Shown in pieces: positions 9,818 through 17,751 of a stretch of 64,000 nt of DNA. Position 1 is the first letter of the stretch; each line of letters begins with the position of its first letter. A model generated the notes under the pieces. It did no database searches. It was not told the DNA's origin and saw only the letters and a program-made list of their open reading frames with translations. The stretch lies in the NCBI RefSeq assembly GCF_000428725.1, contig NZ_AUAM01000010.1:62001-126000 (forward strand), given 5' to 3'. A program made the position numbers and the translations under genes. This stretch comes from Psychromonas aquimarina ATCC BAA-1526 (GTDB lineage Bacteria; Pseudomonadota; Gammaproteobacteria; Enterobacterales; Psychromonadaceae).

Positions 9818-10432
9818 CTAAACCGGCCAGCCGCCCAGGGCTTTCCATTTGTTAACCATATGAAAAAACAGCTCTGCGGTTACTTCGGTATCATATAAGG
9901 CGGAATGTGCTTCATTATTATCATAGGGTATTTTTGCCTGTTCACAGGCCTTAGCAAGCACAGTCTGTCCTAATGTCAGGCCGGCCATGCTGGCGGTATC
10001 AAAACTTGCAAAGGGATGGAACGGCACCCGCTTTAAATTACAACGCTGCGTAGCCTGATTTATAAAGCCCTGATCAAACGATGCATTATGCGCAACCAGA
10101 ATAGAACGGTTACAGCCGTTGTTTTTCTGATGCTTACGAACACATTTAAAAATCTCTGTTAATGCTTCACGCTCATCAACAGCCCCGCGTAACGGGTTAA
10201 AAGGATCAATACCTGTAAATGCTAAAGCTTTTGGATCTAAATTTGCGCCTTCAAAAGGCAGCACGTGAAAATGGATCTTCTCAGCACAATATAAATACCC
10301 CTGTTCATCCATCGCCGGCATGATAGCGGCAATTTCCAGCATAGCGTCTGTTTGAGAATTCAGGCCGGAAGTTTCAATATCGATAATAACAGGGTAATAA
10401 CCACGAAAACGCGCAGCCAGTAAATATTCCAT
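9818..10432 (-). CDS. rnt: Ribonuclease T
   Basis: RNase T trims the 3' ends of tRNA and other stable RNAs. The 204-residue protein is a DEDDh exonuclease: DIETSG near residue 18, HNASFDQGF in the middle and HSALYDTEV near the end supply the four acidic ligands and catalytic histidine. Length is close to the E. coli protein. It is divergent from motY, the order known from Vibrio. Confidence 0.96.
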   Translation of the reverse strand: MEYLLAARFRGYYPVIIDIETSGLNSQTDAMLEIAAIMPAMDEQGYLYCAEKIHFHVLPFEGANLDPKALAFTGIDPFNPLRGAVDEREALTEIFKCVRKHQKNNGCNRSILVAHNASFDQGFINQATQRCNLKRVPFHPFASFDTASMAGLTLGQTVLAKACEQAKIPYDNNEAHSALYDTEVTAELFFHMVNKWKALGGWPV

Positions 10433-10587
10433 AGTTTACTCTAAGGTCAAAATAAGAATGGCGATTATACCCAAGCCGCATGTAAATGCGAGCTCCGCAG
10501 CAGGTTCAGAAAACAGATAATTTTAACTAAAGATTATTCAGCAGCTGCCGATATCTGATAGGACGCCTTAATTTAACGAGCTGAATT

Positions 10588-11457
10588 ATGAAAAAAATAA
10601 TATTAATTACACTGTTGTTCTGCATTAATAATGCTTTTGCGATTAATAAAAGCTATCAGGCAGATATAGATAACTCTCTATGGTACATATCCAGCTCGAC
10701 ACCTATTCAATGCACTCTGGAGCATCCTATCCCCCGTTACGGACAAGCCCATTTTGAAGCAAAAGCAAGTAAACAGGTTAACCTGGATTTTATACTGCAC
10801 AGCAAAAAAGCAATGCCTAAAACCCGCATGGCAACGTTAAAATCGGTACCTCCGCAATGGAGGGCGGGTAGTCCGGCAGAGAAAATTGATACGGTGAAAT
10901 TTTATCAGCAGTTTGACGGTTATGTTACACGTCAAAGTGCATGGCAGATGCTCAATGAATTAGAGTCAGGACAGTTCCCGACTTTTTATTTCAAAGACTG
11001 GTACAACAAAGAGCAGATCACCAGCGTCGGTCTATCCTCAATCAACTTTATAAAAAGTTACGACGATTTTAACAACTGTATAGACCAGCTCCTGCCCTAT
11101 AACTTTGATGATATTGCCTACAGCATACTTAAATACAATAAAAACGGCATCAAACTGACGCCGTTTTCTAAAAAACGTTTGAAAATGATCGGCGACTATA
11201 TCAAGCATGATGAAAATATCAGCGTTATTCTTGTGTCCGGTTATTCAGACAGTTACGGTGCCCGTTACCATAACCAGGAATTATCTGAACAGCGCGCAAC
11301 TTCTGTAAAAGAGTACCTGGCACAACTAGGCCTAAACGATGAGAAAATTAAGGTCACGGGTTTTGGTGAAAAACATCATATAGCAGACAATCGCGACATT
11401 TTAGGACGTATGCAGAACCGTCGCGTGGTTATCTCCATTGAAAGAGAAGATATTTAG
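10588..11457 (+). CDS. motY: Sodium-driven flagellar motor protein MotY
   Basis: MotY forms the T-ring of the sodium-driven polar flagellum, where it helps dock the PomAB stator. The 289-residue precursor starts with a signal peptide (MKKIILITLLFCINNAFA) and has the family's N-terminal beta domain followed by an OmpA-like peptidoglycan-binding domain: VSGYSDSYGARYHNQELSEQ and NRRVVISIE. Its place beside rnt is the Vibrio arrangement. It implies that the organism has a polar, sodium-powered flagellum encoded elsewhere. Confidence 0.93.
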   Translation: MKKIILITLLFCINNAFAINKSYQADIDNSLWYISSSTPIQCTLEHPIPRYGQAHFEAKASKQVNLDFILHSKKAMPKTRMATLKSVPPQWRAGSPAEKIDTVKFYQQFDGYVTRQSAWQMLNELESGQFPTFYFKDWYNKEQITSVGLSSINFIKSYDDFNNCIDQLLPYNFDDIAYSILKYNKNGIKLTPFSKKRLKMIGDYIKHDENISVILVSGYSDSYGARYHNQELSEQRATSVKEYLAQLGLNDEKIKVTGFGEKHHIADNRDILGRMQNRRVVISIEREDI

Positions 11458-11511
11458 CGCCCCTAATCATATAATTAACATATAAGTTAAGTTTGCAGAG
11501 CGGCGGTCTAT

Positions 11512-11886
11512 ATGTTTAAAAATATTCTTTTATTAATATTTTCCGTTTCGTTATTCGCCTGCACATCAGCGCAGATCCAGCATGCTGTAAATAGTGATAA
11601 CTGGCAGGCAGTCGGCCAGTATGACGGTGAAAACGGTTTACATGAAAAGTCTTTAAGCGAACTGCAGAAATTAAGTGTTGAATTTGCGCGGGGCGCAGTT
11701 GATTATGCGGCTTATCAAGCAGGTTACGAGCAGGCATTACAACTCTATTGTCAGCCTAAAAATGCCTTTATATACGGCGTAAAACGGCAGTCTTACCCAT
11801 ATGCCTGTGATCGTTACCCTCATGGCTGGGCTTTTTATCAGGACTGGCTGAGCGGCAGGCATTCCCGAGCCGGATCAATATTCTAG
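11512..11886 (+). CDS. DUF2799-type lipoprotein
   Basis: A 124-residue outer-membrane or periplasmic lipoprotein. The signal peptide ends in a lipobox, SLFAC, with Cys at residue 17. The mature part has NWQAVGQYDGENGLHEKS, then YCQPKNAFIYG and YPYACDRYPHGW, patterns I associate with DUF2799 lipoproteins. Function is unknown. It is 54 bp after motY and may be co-transcribed; a hairpin follows. Confidence 0.75.
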   Translation: MFKNILLLIFSVSLFACTSAQIQHAVNSDNWQAVGQYDGENGLHEKSLSELQKLSVEFARGAVDYAAYQAGYEQALQLYCQPKNAFIYGVKRQSYPYACDRYPHGWAFYQDWLSGRHSRAGSIF

Positions 11887-11906
11887 ACAAAGGCACCTGA
11901 CAGAGT

Positions 11907-11942
11907 AAAAGCCGCAGTCAGTGATAACAGCCGGCGGCTTTT
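11907..11942. terminator. Terminator between the lipoprotein and the HNH gene
   Basis: AAAAGCCGC and GCGGCTTTT flank an 18-base loop; usable from both sides of a convergent pair. Confidence 0.8.
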
Positions 11943-11949
11943 CTAATAC

Positions 11950-12291
11950 CTATTTTTTCATTTTACTTTTTAAATCAGCAAAAGGGTTATAAGTGGCACC
12001 TGCCTGCATATCATCACCCGCTTCAACAGTGCTTCCATATAAATCTGCCTGGGTATATTTATCATGCTCATGGTCATGACAATAGATACATAACAGTTCC
12101 CAGTTGCTGCCGTCAGCAGGATTATTACTGTGATCATGGTCTATATGGTGAACCGTTAACTCTTTTAAATTAGAGTAAACAAATTCACGCGCGCATTTAC
12201 CGCATACCCACGGAAACAACTTTAACGCTTTATCACGATAATCATTTTCTAAACTTTTATAATTACTTGGTATATAGGCCATTTTGTTCAT
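11950..12291 (-). CDS. yajD: YajD-family HNH nuclease
   Basis: A 113-residue HNH protein like E. coli YajD. The core reads CGKCAREF, then VHHIDHDHSNNPADGSNWELLC and IYCHDHEH, so both CxxC zinc pairs and the His-Asn-His residues are present. Such small HNH proteins are taken to be nucleases but the housekeeping role is unknown. MAYIPSNY three codons in is an equally possible start. It is divergent from the GTPase gene. Confidence 0.88.
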   Translation of the reverse strand: MNKMAYIPSNYKSLENDYRDKALKLFPWVCGKCAREFVYSNLKELTVHHIDHDHSNNPADGSNWELLCIYCHDHEHDKYTQADLYGSTVEAGDDMQAGATYNPFADLKSKMKK

Positions 12292-12425
12292 CTTTTAACA
12301 TAATAGAAAGAGCTATTTTAACTTGAACAGAGTACACAGTGAAGCTGCAAACATTAAAATAGTGTCACAAGCATAACAATCCCTGTTAAAATGCCGGATT
12401 CTTTAATAAATGAGTAATTTCAAAT

Positions 12426-13355
12426 ATGGCGATTCAATGGTTTCCCGGGCACATGCACAAGGCACACAAACAGATCAAAGAGGTATTACCACAAGTTGAT
12501 ATCATTATTGAGGTTGTAGATGCTCGAATCCCTTACAGCAGTGAAAACCCATTAATATCACATATCCGTGAAAAAACCCCGTGCATCAAAGTCCTGAATA
12601 AATCAGATTTAGCCGATCCGGAAATAACGGCACAGTGGATTACTTATTTAGAGCAGGAACAAGGTATTAAAGCGCTTGCTATTACCACCAGCAAACCAGA
12701 GCAGGTTCACCAAATCACTAAGCTGTGTGAACAGATGCTGCCCAACCGCTTAAGTCAGGATAAACAAATTCGTGCAATGATCATGGGTATACCTAATGTA
12801 GGTAAATCAACCATTATTAATATTTTAGCAGATCGTATTATTGCTAAAACAGGTAACGAGCCTGCGGTCACCAAACAGCAGCAGCGAATTCGTTTACCAA
12901 GCGGCATTATGCTCTCGGATACGCCAGGTTTTTTATGGCCGAAAATTGAAAACGCCAACTCAGGATACCGCCTTGCTGTTACCGGTGCGATAAAAGATAC
13001 CGCGATTGAATATGAAGATATCGCCTATTACGCTGCGGAATACCTTTTAGATAACTATCCGGCCCGCTTAAAAGAGCGTTATGAGCTGGAAACTCTGCCG
13101 CAAAGCGATCATGAGTTAATGGAAGCGATTGCATTACGCCGCGGCTGTTTACGGGCCGGCGGACATTTTGACATCTATAAAGTCTCGACAATTTTATTAA
13201 ATGAACTGCGTTCAGGCGCACTTGGTCCGTTAAGCGTAGAAACACCTGAAATGGCCGCTGTAGAAAAAGTTGAAGTTGCCAGAATAATGGCAGAACAGGC
13301 TGAAAACAAAGTTGAAAAGAAAAAGTCGAGAAAGCGTAAATATAAACGCAGATAA
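12426..13355 (+). CDS. rbgA: Circularly permuted ribosome-assembly GTPase RbgA/YlqF
   Basis: A 309-residue GTPase whose motifs occur in permuted order: G4 (VLNKSDLAD) first, then G1 (GIPNVGKST) and G3 (DTPG). This is the YlqF/RbgA family, which in Bacillus completes the 50S subunit. The N-terminal MAIQWFPGHMHKAHKQI is diagnostic, and the C-terminal tail is lysine- and arginine-rich (KVEKKKSRKRKYKRR), suited to rRNA contact. It ends just before three tandem hairpin repeats. Confidence 0.93.
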   Translation: MAIQWFPGHMHKAHKQIKEVLPQVDIIIEVVDARIPYSSENPLISHIREKTPCIKVLNKSDLADPEITAQWITYLEQEQGIKALAITTSKPEQVHQITKLCEQMLPNRLSQDKQIRAMIMGIPNVGKSTIINILADRIIAKTGNEPAVTKQQQRIRLPSGIMLSDTPGFLWPKIENANSGYRLAVTGAIKDTAIEYEDIAYYAAEYLLDNYPARLKERYELETLPQSDHELMEAIALRRGCLRAGGHFDIYKVSTILLNELRSGALGPLSVETPEMAAVEKVEVARIMAEQAENKVEKKKSRKRKYKRR

Positions 13356-13368
13356 AATTCGCTAAAAA

Positions 13369-13617
13369 AAACGGCGCACGAGAATTAATAAATCTCGTGC
13401 ACCGGATGGGTAACTTTTTTAGCGGTTAATATACAAAAAACACCGCCGTAGATGACTGTAATAAAAAAAACGATGCGCGAGCGCTTAAAAACTCTCGCGC
13501 ACCGAATGGGTAACTTTTCTGGTGGTTAATATACAAAAAACGCCACCGCTAATGATTAGATAAAAAACGATGCGCGAGTGCCTAACAAAACTCTCACGCA
13601 CCGAATGGGTAACTTTT
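13369..13617 (-). repeat. Three tandem hairpin units, ~98 bp period, acting as serial terminators
   Basis: Three copies begin near 13370, 13469 and 13567. Each has a stem (GCACGAGA/TCTCGTGC in copy 1, GCGCGAG/CTCGCGC in copy 2, GCGCGAG/CTCACGC in copy 3) followed by GGATGGGTAAC or GAATGGGTAAC. Between them are two copies of a second hairpin (GCGGT/ACCGC, then GGTGG/CCACC) around TAATATACAAAAAAC. Read on the minus strand each first hairpin is followed by six to eight Ts, as in a terminator for the FHA gene. Stem changes are compensatory, and the copy-3 mismatch becomes a G-U pair only on the minus strand. Confidence 0.85.
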
Positions 13618-14560
13618 AGACGAGTTCCGTCATTTGTGAGCCGCCGGTGATTTTAATATCCTCATAGGCAAAACGAATTTCTCGACTGCGTCGTTCAATC
13701 GCCTGCGGCAGATTGAATGATTTAGGTAAAATACTAACAACCTGTTTTTTGAAACGGTAAACCTGAATATTGATATGACTTTCATTCTGTCCAAGCATCT
13801 TGCTTAATTCATCTTTATCTATCCAGCCCTGCTCAGTTTCACTTACTCCAGTTTCCATATCATGAATGCGTTTACGAGCCAGAAGCAGCATTAAATAATG
13901 ATGATTACGCTGTCCTAAATCGTATTCATGGTCGTCCATTTTAAATTTAAAAGAGACATGTTCTTCATTCTGGCTGACATCAAAGTAGATGCCGATCTGC
14001 GGTGATGTCGACAGTTCGCTTGATTCAATAAAGACGGTTTCTTCACTGGCACGCGCTTCGATAAAACGCCATGTCTGATCATGACAGCCGACCAGATCTC
14101 CGGTTTTTAATATTGAAATACCAGACTGACTTTCACAAACCCAGTGGCCGTTTGGGGACTGGTACATGGTGATTTCAGGTGACTCTTCACTCGGCAGTAC
14201 CGCTAAATGATCTAATTCAATTGTACCTAACCCGGCAGTGACAGGAACTAACAAACTTTTCGGTGGAGAAACGTCACACATTTTCCAGGTATCACCAAAC
14301 AGACTGGCAAAATGGATTTTATCCCCTTTATGCAGACGCTCTTTAGCGCCACGAACTACCGCTTTGCCGTTAATATAAGTACCGTTACTGCTGGAGTCCT
14401 GCAGCAGCCACTCTTCACCATCCCAGAAAATCGTTGCATGCATACGCGATGCGTCAGGATTAATAAGTATTGTGTGTGAAGTACTAGGGTGACGTCCAAA
14501 AACATGCTGGATCAATAAAATGACCTGTTCCCCAGTATCGGTATTTATAATCTTTGTCAT
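13616..14560 (-). CDS. FHA-domain protein with C-terminal winged-helix-like region
   Basis: A 314-residue cytoplasmic protein. Residues about 20-80 form an FHA domain with its phosphothreonine-binding signature intact: FGRHPSTSHT, SRMHATIF and SSNGTYING. A middle region of beta character follows, then residues 215-300 (LLLARKRIHDME, GWIDKDELSKML, INIQVYRFKKQV) read like a winged helix-turn-helix. FHA domains read Ser/Thr-kinase signals, and the only such kinases in the window are the two TOMM kinase-cyclase proteins on the same strand. I infer that it is their reader and possibly a transcription factor. An RstA-like box lies about 60 bp upstream; its 3' end abuts the tandem hairpins. Confidence 0.82.
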   Translation of the reverse strand: MTKIINTDTGEQVILLIQHVFGRHPSTSHTILINPDASRMHATIFWDGEEWLLQDSSSNGTYINGKAVVRGAKERLHKGDKIHFASLFGDTWKMCDVSPPKSLLVPVTAGLGTIELDHLAVLPSEESPEITMYQSPNGHWVCESQSGISILKTGDLVGCHDQTWRFIEARASEETVFIESSELSTSPQIGIYFDVSQNEEHVSFKFKMDDHEYDLGQRNHHYLMLLLARKRIHDMETGVSETEQGWIDKDELSKMLGQNESHINIQVYRFKKQVVSILPKSFNLPQAIERRSREIRFAYEDIKITGGSQMTELV

Positions 14561-14618
14561 AACTGCTCTGTCTCCAAATTCCTTTAGGTAGAGTCTAATG
14601 GGATAATATTAAATGTCC

Positions 14619-14637
14619 ATTACACTCTATTACACGC
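14619..14637 (-). promoter_or_regulatory. RstA-like direct repeat upstream of the FHA gene
   Basis: ATTACAC-TCT-ATTACACGC: two ATTACAC copies with a 10-bp period, fitting the E. coli RstA box TACATNTNGTTACA at the TACA/TTACA positions. It is about 60 bp upstream of the FHA start. Confidence 0.5.
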
Positions 14638-14691
14638 AGACACTGTATATATGCTTGATTTTTCGCCAATCAACGCTTTGTAGTATAAATA

Positions 14692-15186
14692 TTATGCACT
14701 ACAGGCAGCTAACTTTAAATGAGAACGGCTTTTAGCACGAAACAGATCATGATCTGCCCGTTCAAATAAAGTATCCAGATTATCGTTTTTCTCAAAATTA
14801 GCACTGCCAATATTGCATGAGATATTGAATTCCAGCAGCAAAGCACTCTCTGATATTGCCTTTTGAATACGTTCGATAATATCAGGTACCGATGCTATTA
14901 CTGCATCGTTTAATATAATCGTGAATTGATCACCGCCGTAACGAAATACTTGATCTCTATAACGAATATAATTAGATAAAATTTTAGCAAAACTGGTTAA
15001 TACTAAATCACCCGACTGACGTCCAAATTTTTCGTTAATACCCTTAAAACCATCCAGTTCGAGCACTAATAAAGAGAAACTTCTGCATTGAATCTGACTA
15101 TTCTTAACTGAATTTTTAAACGAAATAGAAAACTGATTGCGGTTATCTAGTCCAGTTAAGTCATCTTGTAAGTTCAGGTCTTCCAT
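14692..15186 (-). CDS. Stand-alone GGDEF-domain protein with degenerate active site
   Basis: A small GGDEF protein, 164 residues from the ATG at 15186 (GGAG nine bases upstream); a GTG six codons earlier is possible. Motifs: DDLTGLDNRNQF at the domain start, LLVLELDGFKGINEKFG, then RYRDQVFRYGGDQF. The inhibitory RxxD site five residues before the active loop is intact, but the signature is GGDQF, with Gln for the Glu that binds metal. Diguanylate cyclase activity is therefore doubtful, and c-di-GMP binding through the I-site is a real alternative. There is no sensor domain. It sits between the FHA gene and the TOMM genes, same strand, with an RstA-like box upstream. Confidence 0.85.
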   Translation of the reverse strand: MEDLNLQDDLTGLDNRNQFSISFKNSVKNSQIQCRSFSLLVLELDGFKGINEKFGRQSGDLVLTSFAKILSNYIRYRDQVFRYGGDQFTIILNDAVIASVPDIIERIQKAISESALLLEFNISCNIGSANFEKNDNLDTLFERADHDLFRAKSRSHLKLAACSA

Positions 15187-15363
15187 CTTCTGATACTCCA
15201 GCACATCATCGAAAGCGAGTTAAGCAGAAAATTAACAGCCTGCTGCTTTCAGTTTTAGCAAAGTTCTTGGTCGTCACCTTACCTTTTCAAAATCTTAATT
15301 AAAACATCGAATTAGTAAGGAAACTGTTACCAAATAGATTAGCTGTAAGAGTGGATAAAAACT

Positions 15364-15383
15364 ATTACACCTTATTACACGCG
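15364..15383 (-). promoter_or_regulatory. RstA-like direct repeat upstream of the GGDEF gene
   Basis: ATTACAC-CTT-ATTACACGCG, nearly identical to the box before the FHA gene and again with a 10-bp period; about 180 bp upstream of the GGDEF start. Confidence 0.5.
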
Positions 15384-15597
15384 GGTTGTGAATGAATAAC
15401 AGCTATTCATCTTTGTAGGTAACATGAGCACAGGGATACTCATTTGTAAGTATTCTGTATCCCTGACGGCAGCGAGGTAAATCGAGAATCAAGCAGTTGC
15501 ATTAATATATATAAAAATATATTGACGTTACAATGACAAATCTATTACAAACAAATTTCAGGGCTGTTAATTTCAGCTGAGCCGCTGAAACAATCTG

Positions 15598-15614
15598 CTG
15601 TAATCGCGTGTAAT
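15598..15614 (-). promoter_or_regulatory. Third RstA-like direct repeat, opposite orientation
   Basis: CTGTAAT-CGC-GTGTAAT on the plus strand, that is ATTACAC-GCG-ATTACAG on the minus strand, again 10 bp apart. It lies just past the 3' end of the asparagine-synthetase-like gene. Confidence 0.42.
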
Positions 15615-15650
15615 AAAATAAAAACAGTTATATTGTAAATGGTTACAGGA

Positions 15651-17477
15651 TTACATAGTCAATCCAAATCGTTCCTGCAGCACCATCAGGCTGCTTAGGT
15701 GCATAAAAACAGGATCTAAAGAGGCCTGCTTATCGGGGCTTATCGTTAAAGCCTGCAGATATAAGCTTCGCACTTTGTCTTTATTGTAAAAATCAGGAAG
15801 GTAATTCAAATCTAAAAACTGAGTCTGAAATAATGAGGCTAATGGTCCTTGAGCCCTTAGGCTAGCAGGCGCACTAATAAAAGCTTTTTTTTCTATCTGC
15901 GTATAACTTTGAGGCATAAATTTTCCGGCCACCTGCCGTAAAAGGCGCTTATCCACCTGCCCGTCAAACTTATAACTTAGCGGTAAGCTGTGTACAAACT
16001 CCACCAGCTTATTATCCAAAAACGGCGGACGCCCCTCTATGCCGTGGGCCATTTCGGTTCTGTCTGCCAGCGCGCCTAAATTATAGGTTTGAAAAACTGA
16101 CTGATAATGGAGTTTTTGTGAAAGCTCAATGGGATGCTCGGTAACAGTACGTTCAAATTTACTAAAAGAAGTAAATGATGATGTAATCAGATGTTCATTA
16201 TTACGCAGGCTTGTTAATAACAGACCATTTGGAGTTGCATGTACGGCCTGAGCGGGCATAAGACCAAGTTTATTCTGCACTTGTAATAGATGCGGCTGCC
16301 AGCTGGATGGAAATTTCTCAACATCAACATAGGACTGAGTCAGATCCCGACGGAAAAACCCATAACCCAGAAGAGACTCATCGGCTCCCTCTCCGGTTAA
16401 TACTGTTTTATGCCCGGCTTGTGATAATACTTTACTGAGATGGAATTTAGCCGCAACATTAATATTGGGTATAGGCATTTCACTGTGCACGACCGCATTA
16501 CAGAAGTTATCAGCAAGTATCTGGTCGGTTACTGTAACTGTTTCATGAGTCACACCGATTTCCCGGGCGAACTGCGCGGCCTGTTTACTTTCATCAAAAG
16601 CCTGGTTTTCAAAACCTATGCTGTAGGAATGGATAGAATCCGTTAAACGCGCCCCCATTGCCGTAATCGCAGAAGAATCAATACCGCTGCTTAAATAAGT
16701 ATGGTTACTGTGGTTCTTTAGTAAACGTTTATCAATCGCATTAAATAATAAGCCCTCAAATTCACTACATGCAGAGGCAAATGAAATCGGCTGTGCTTCA
16801 AATAGTGACGGGTTAAGCGGTGATTTAGTAATGTAAGGTAAGCATTCAACACCGCGGTTTGAAACCTTGATAATATGACCAGGGGGGACTGCGTATACCC
16901 CCTCAACAAAAGTCTCGAGCGCATCATGAATAAAATACTCAGTCCCCGACAGATAGTTTTTATTCCATTTAGCTTCTACGCCGTATTCTAAAAGAGCCTT
17001 AATTTCAGAAGCGGCCAGCAGCTGCCCGTTAGAAAAGCTATAAAAAAACGGTTTAATACCGAAACGGTCTCGTCCCAGATAAGAGCAGTCCGCCTTTTTA
17101 TCATGCACTACAAAAGCAAACTCACCATCAAGCTCTGCCAGCCCGGCGGGGCCTTTGTGCATAAACTGATGCAGTAAAAATTCGCTGTCGCTTTCTGTAC
17201 TGAAAGTGAAGCCCTGCTTTTCAATGTCTGCGCGGCTATTATATATTTCACCATTAACAGCAATCACTAAACTGTTATCACGACTGTGCATCGGCTGTGA
17301 GGCATGACTGTCCCCGTTTATTTCTAAGCGGGTATGGCCGATCGCCAGATTTCTAGTTTCTGAAAACCATAAATCATCATTATCCGGTCCGCGATGCTTA
17401 AGCGACATTAACGCTTTGCTGAATCTTTCACTGTCACATCGATTCAACTCAGAATGATAAAAAATAATACCGCACAT
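15651..17477 (-). CDS. Asparagine synthetase-like, glutamine-dependent amidotransferase (TOMM-associated)
   Basis: A 608-residue class II amidotransferase. The start at 17477 gives MCGIIFYHSE, exposing Cys1, the glutaminase nucleophile, after Met removal. The N-terminal domain has RGPDND, GHTRLEING, AVNGEIYN and GRDRFGIKPFFY. The C-terminal synthetase domain has the pyrophosphate loop LSSGIDSSA and GEGADESLLGYG. It could make asparagine, but its place on the same strand beside YcaO genes suggests that it amidates a precursor carboxylate, as AsnB-like enzymes do in other peptide pathways. A 262-bp repeat ends four bases upstream of the ATG; the in-frame extension upstream is repeat sequence, not protein. 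Confidence 0.88.
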   Translation of the reverse strand: MCGIIFYHSELNRCDSERFSKALMSLKHRGPDNDDLWFSETRNLAIGHTRLEINGDSHASQPMHSRDNSLVIAVNGEIYNSRADIEKQGFTFSTESDSEFLLHQFMHKGPAGLAELDGEFAFVVHDKKADCSYLGRDRFGIKPFFYSFSNGQLLAASEIKALLEYGVEAKWNKNYLSGTEYFIHDALETFVEGVYAVPPGHIIKVSNRGVECLPYITKSPLNPSLFEAQPISFASACSEFEGLLFNAIDKRLLKNHSNHTYLSSGIDSSAITAMGARLTDSIHSYSIGFENQAFDESKQAAQFAREIGVTHETVTVTDQILADNFCNAVVHSEMPIPNINVAAKFHLSKVLSQAGHKTVLTGEGADESLLGYGFFRRDLTQSYVDVEKFPSSWQPHLLQVQNKLGLMPAQAVHATPNGLLLTSLRNNEHLITSSFTSFSKFERTVTEHPIELSQKLHYQSVFQTYNLGALADRTEMAHGIEGRPPFLDNKLVEFVHSLPLSYKFDGQVDKRLLRQVAGKFMPQSYTQIEKKAFISAPASLRAQGPLASLFQTQFLDLNYLPDFYNKDKVRSLYLQALTISPDKQASLDPVFMHLSSLMVLQERFGLTM

Positions 17478-17481
17478 AATA

Positions 17482-17743
17482 TATACCCTTGATACTTCAA
17501 TATGCAAAGTCAGCAAGGCAAACTGTGCCAAGGTGCTAGGCATAAAATTGAAGTATAGTTATTCTACATAGAAATTTTATAACAACGCAAATTGGTGCAG
17601 CTTGCCTTGCCCTGCGGGGCGCTAGCTCGAAAACCAGCCCTGCGTTGCAGCAATCGACAAGGGAGCACCATTACCTCATGCTGCTCCTTGTTCTGGTAAT
17701 CGAGCTAACGCCTGACAAAGCATCTTGAGGTAACATGGGTATA
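17482..17743. repeat. 262-bp repeat element, copy 1 (MITE-like)
   Basis: Ends are TATACCC-type terminal inverted repeats: TATACCCTTGATACTTCAA on the left and GAGGTAACATGGGTATA on the right. The interior matches, in reverse orientation, the 262-bp element at 39392-39653, including GCTCGAAAACCA, TGCGTTGCAGCA and ACAACG. Its left end supplies AAGGG eight bases before the asparagine-synthetase-like ATG, so it may provide the ribosome binding site and part of the leader. Confidence 0.8.
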
Positions 17744-17751
17744 ATTACCCG

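Larger units (their letters stand above)
15187..15650. other. Regulatory-looking intergenic region with RstA-like boxes
   Basis: AT-rich stretch with no gene I can support. It holds two RstA-like direct repeats (listed separately) and should contain the promoter of the GGDEF gene. Confidence 0.5.

Noticed and set aside
13369..13617. Tandem hairpins as a CRISPR or integron attC array
   Set aside because: Spacers between units are themselves repeated, and the attC core GTTAAC/TAACAAAC layout and an integrase are missing.
15651..17543. Longer start of the asparagine-synthetase-like gene
   Set aside because: The extra 22 codons are sequence of the 262-bp repeat, and they would bury the catalytic cysteine that must be at the N-terminus.
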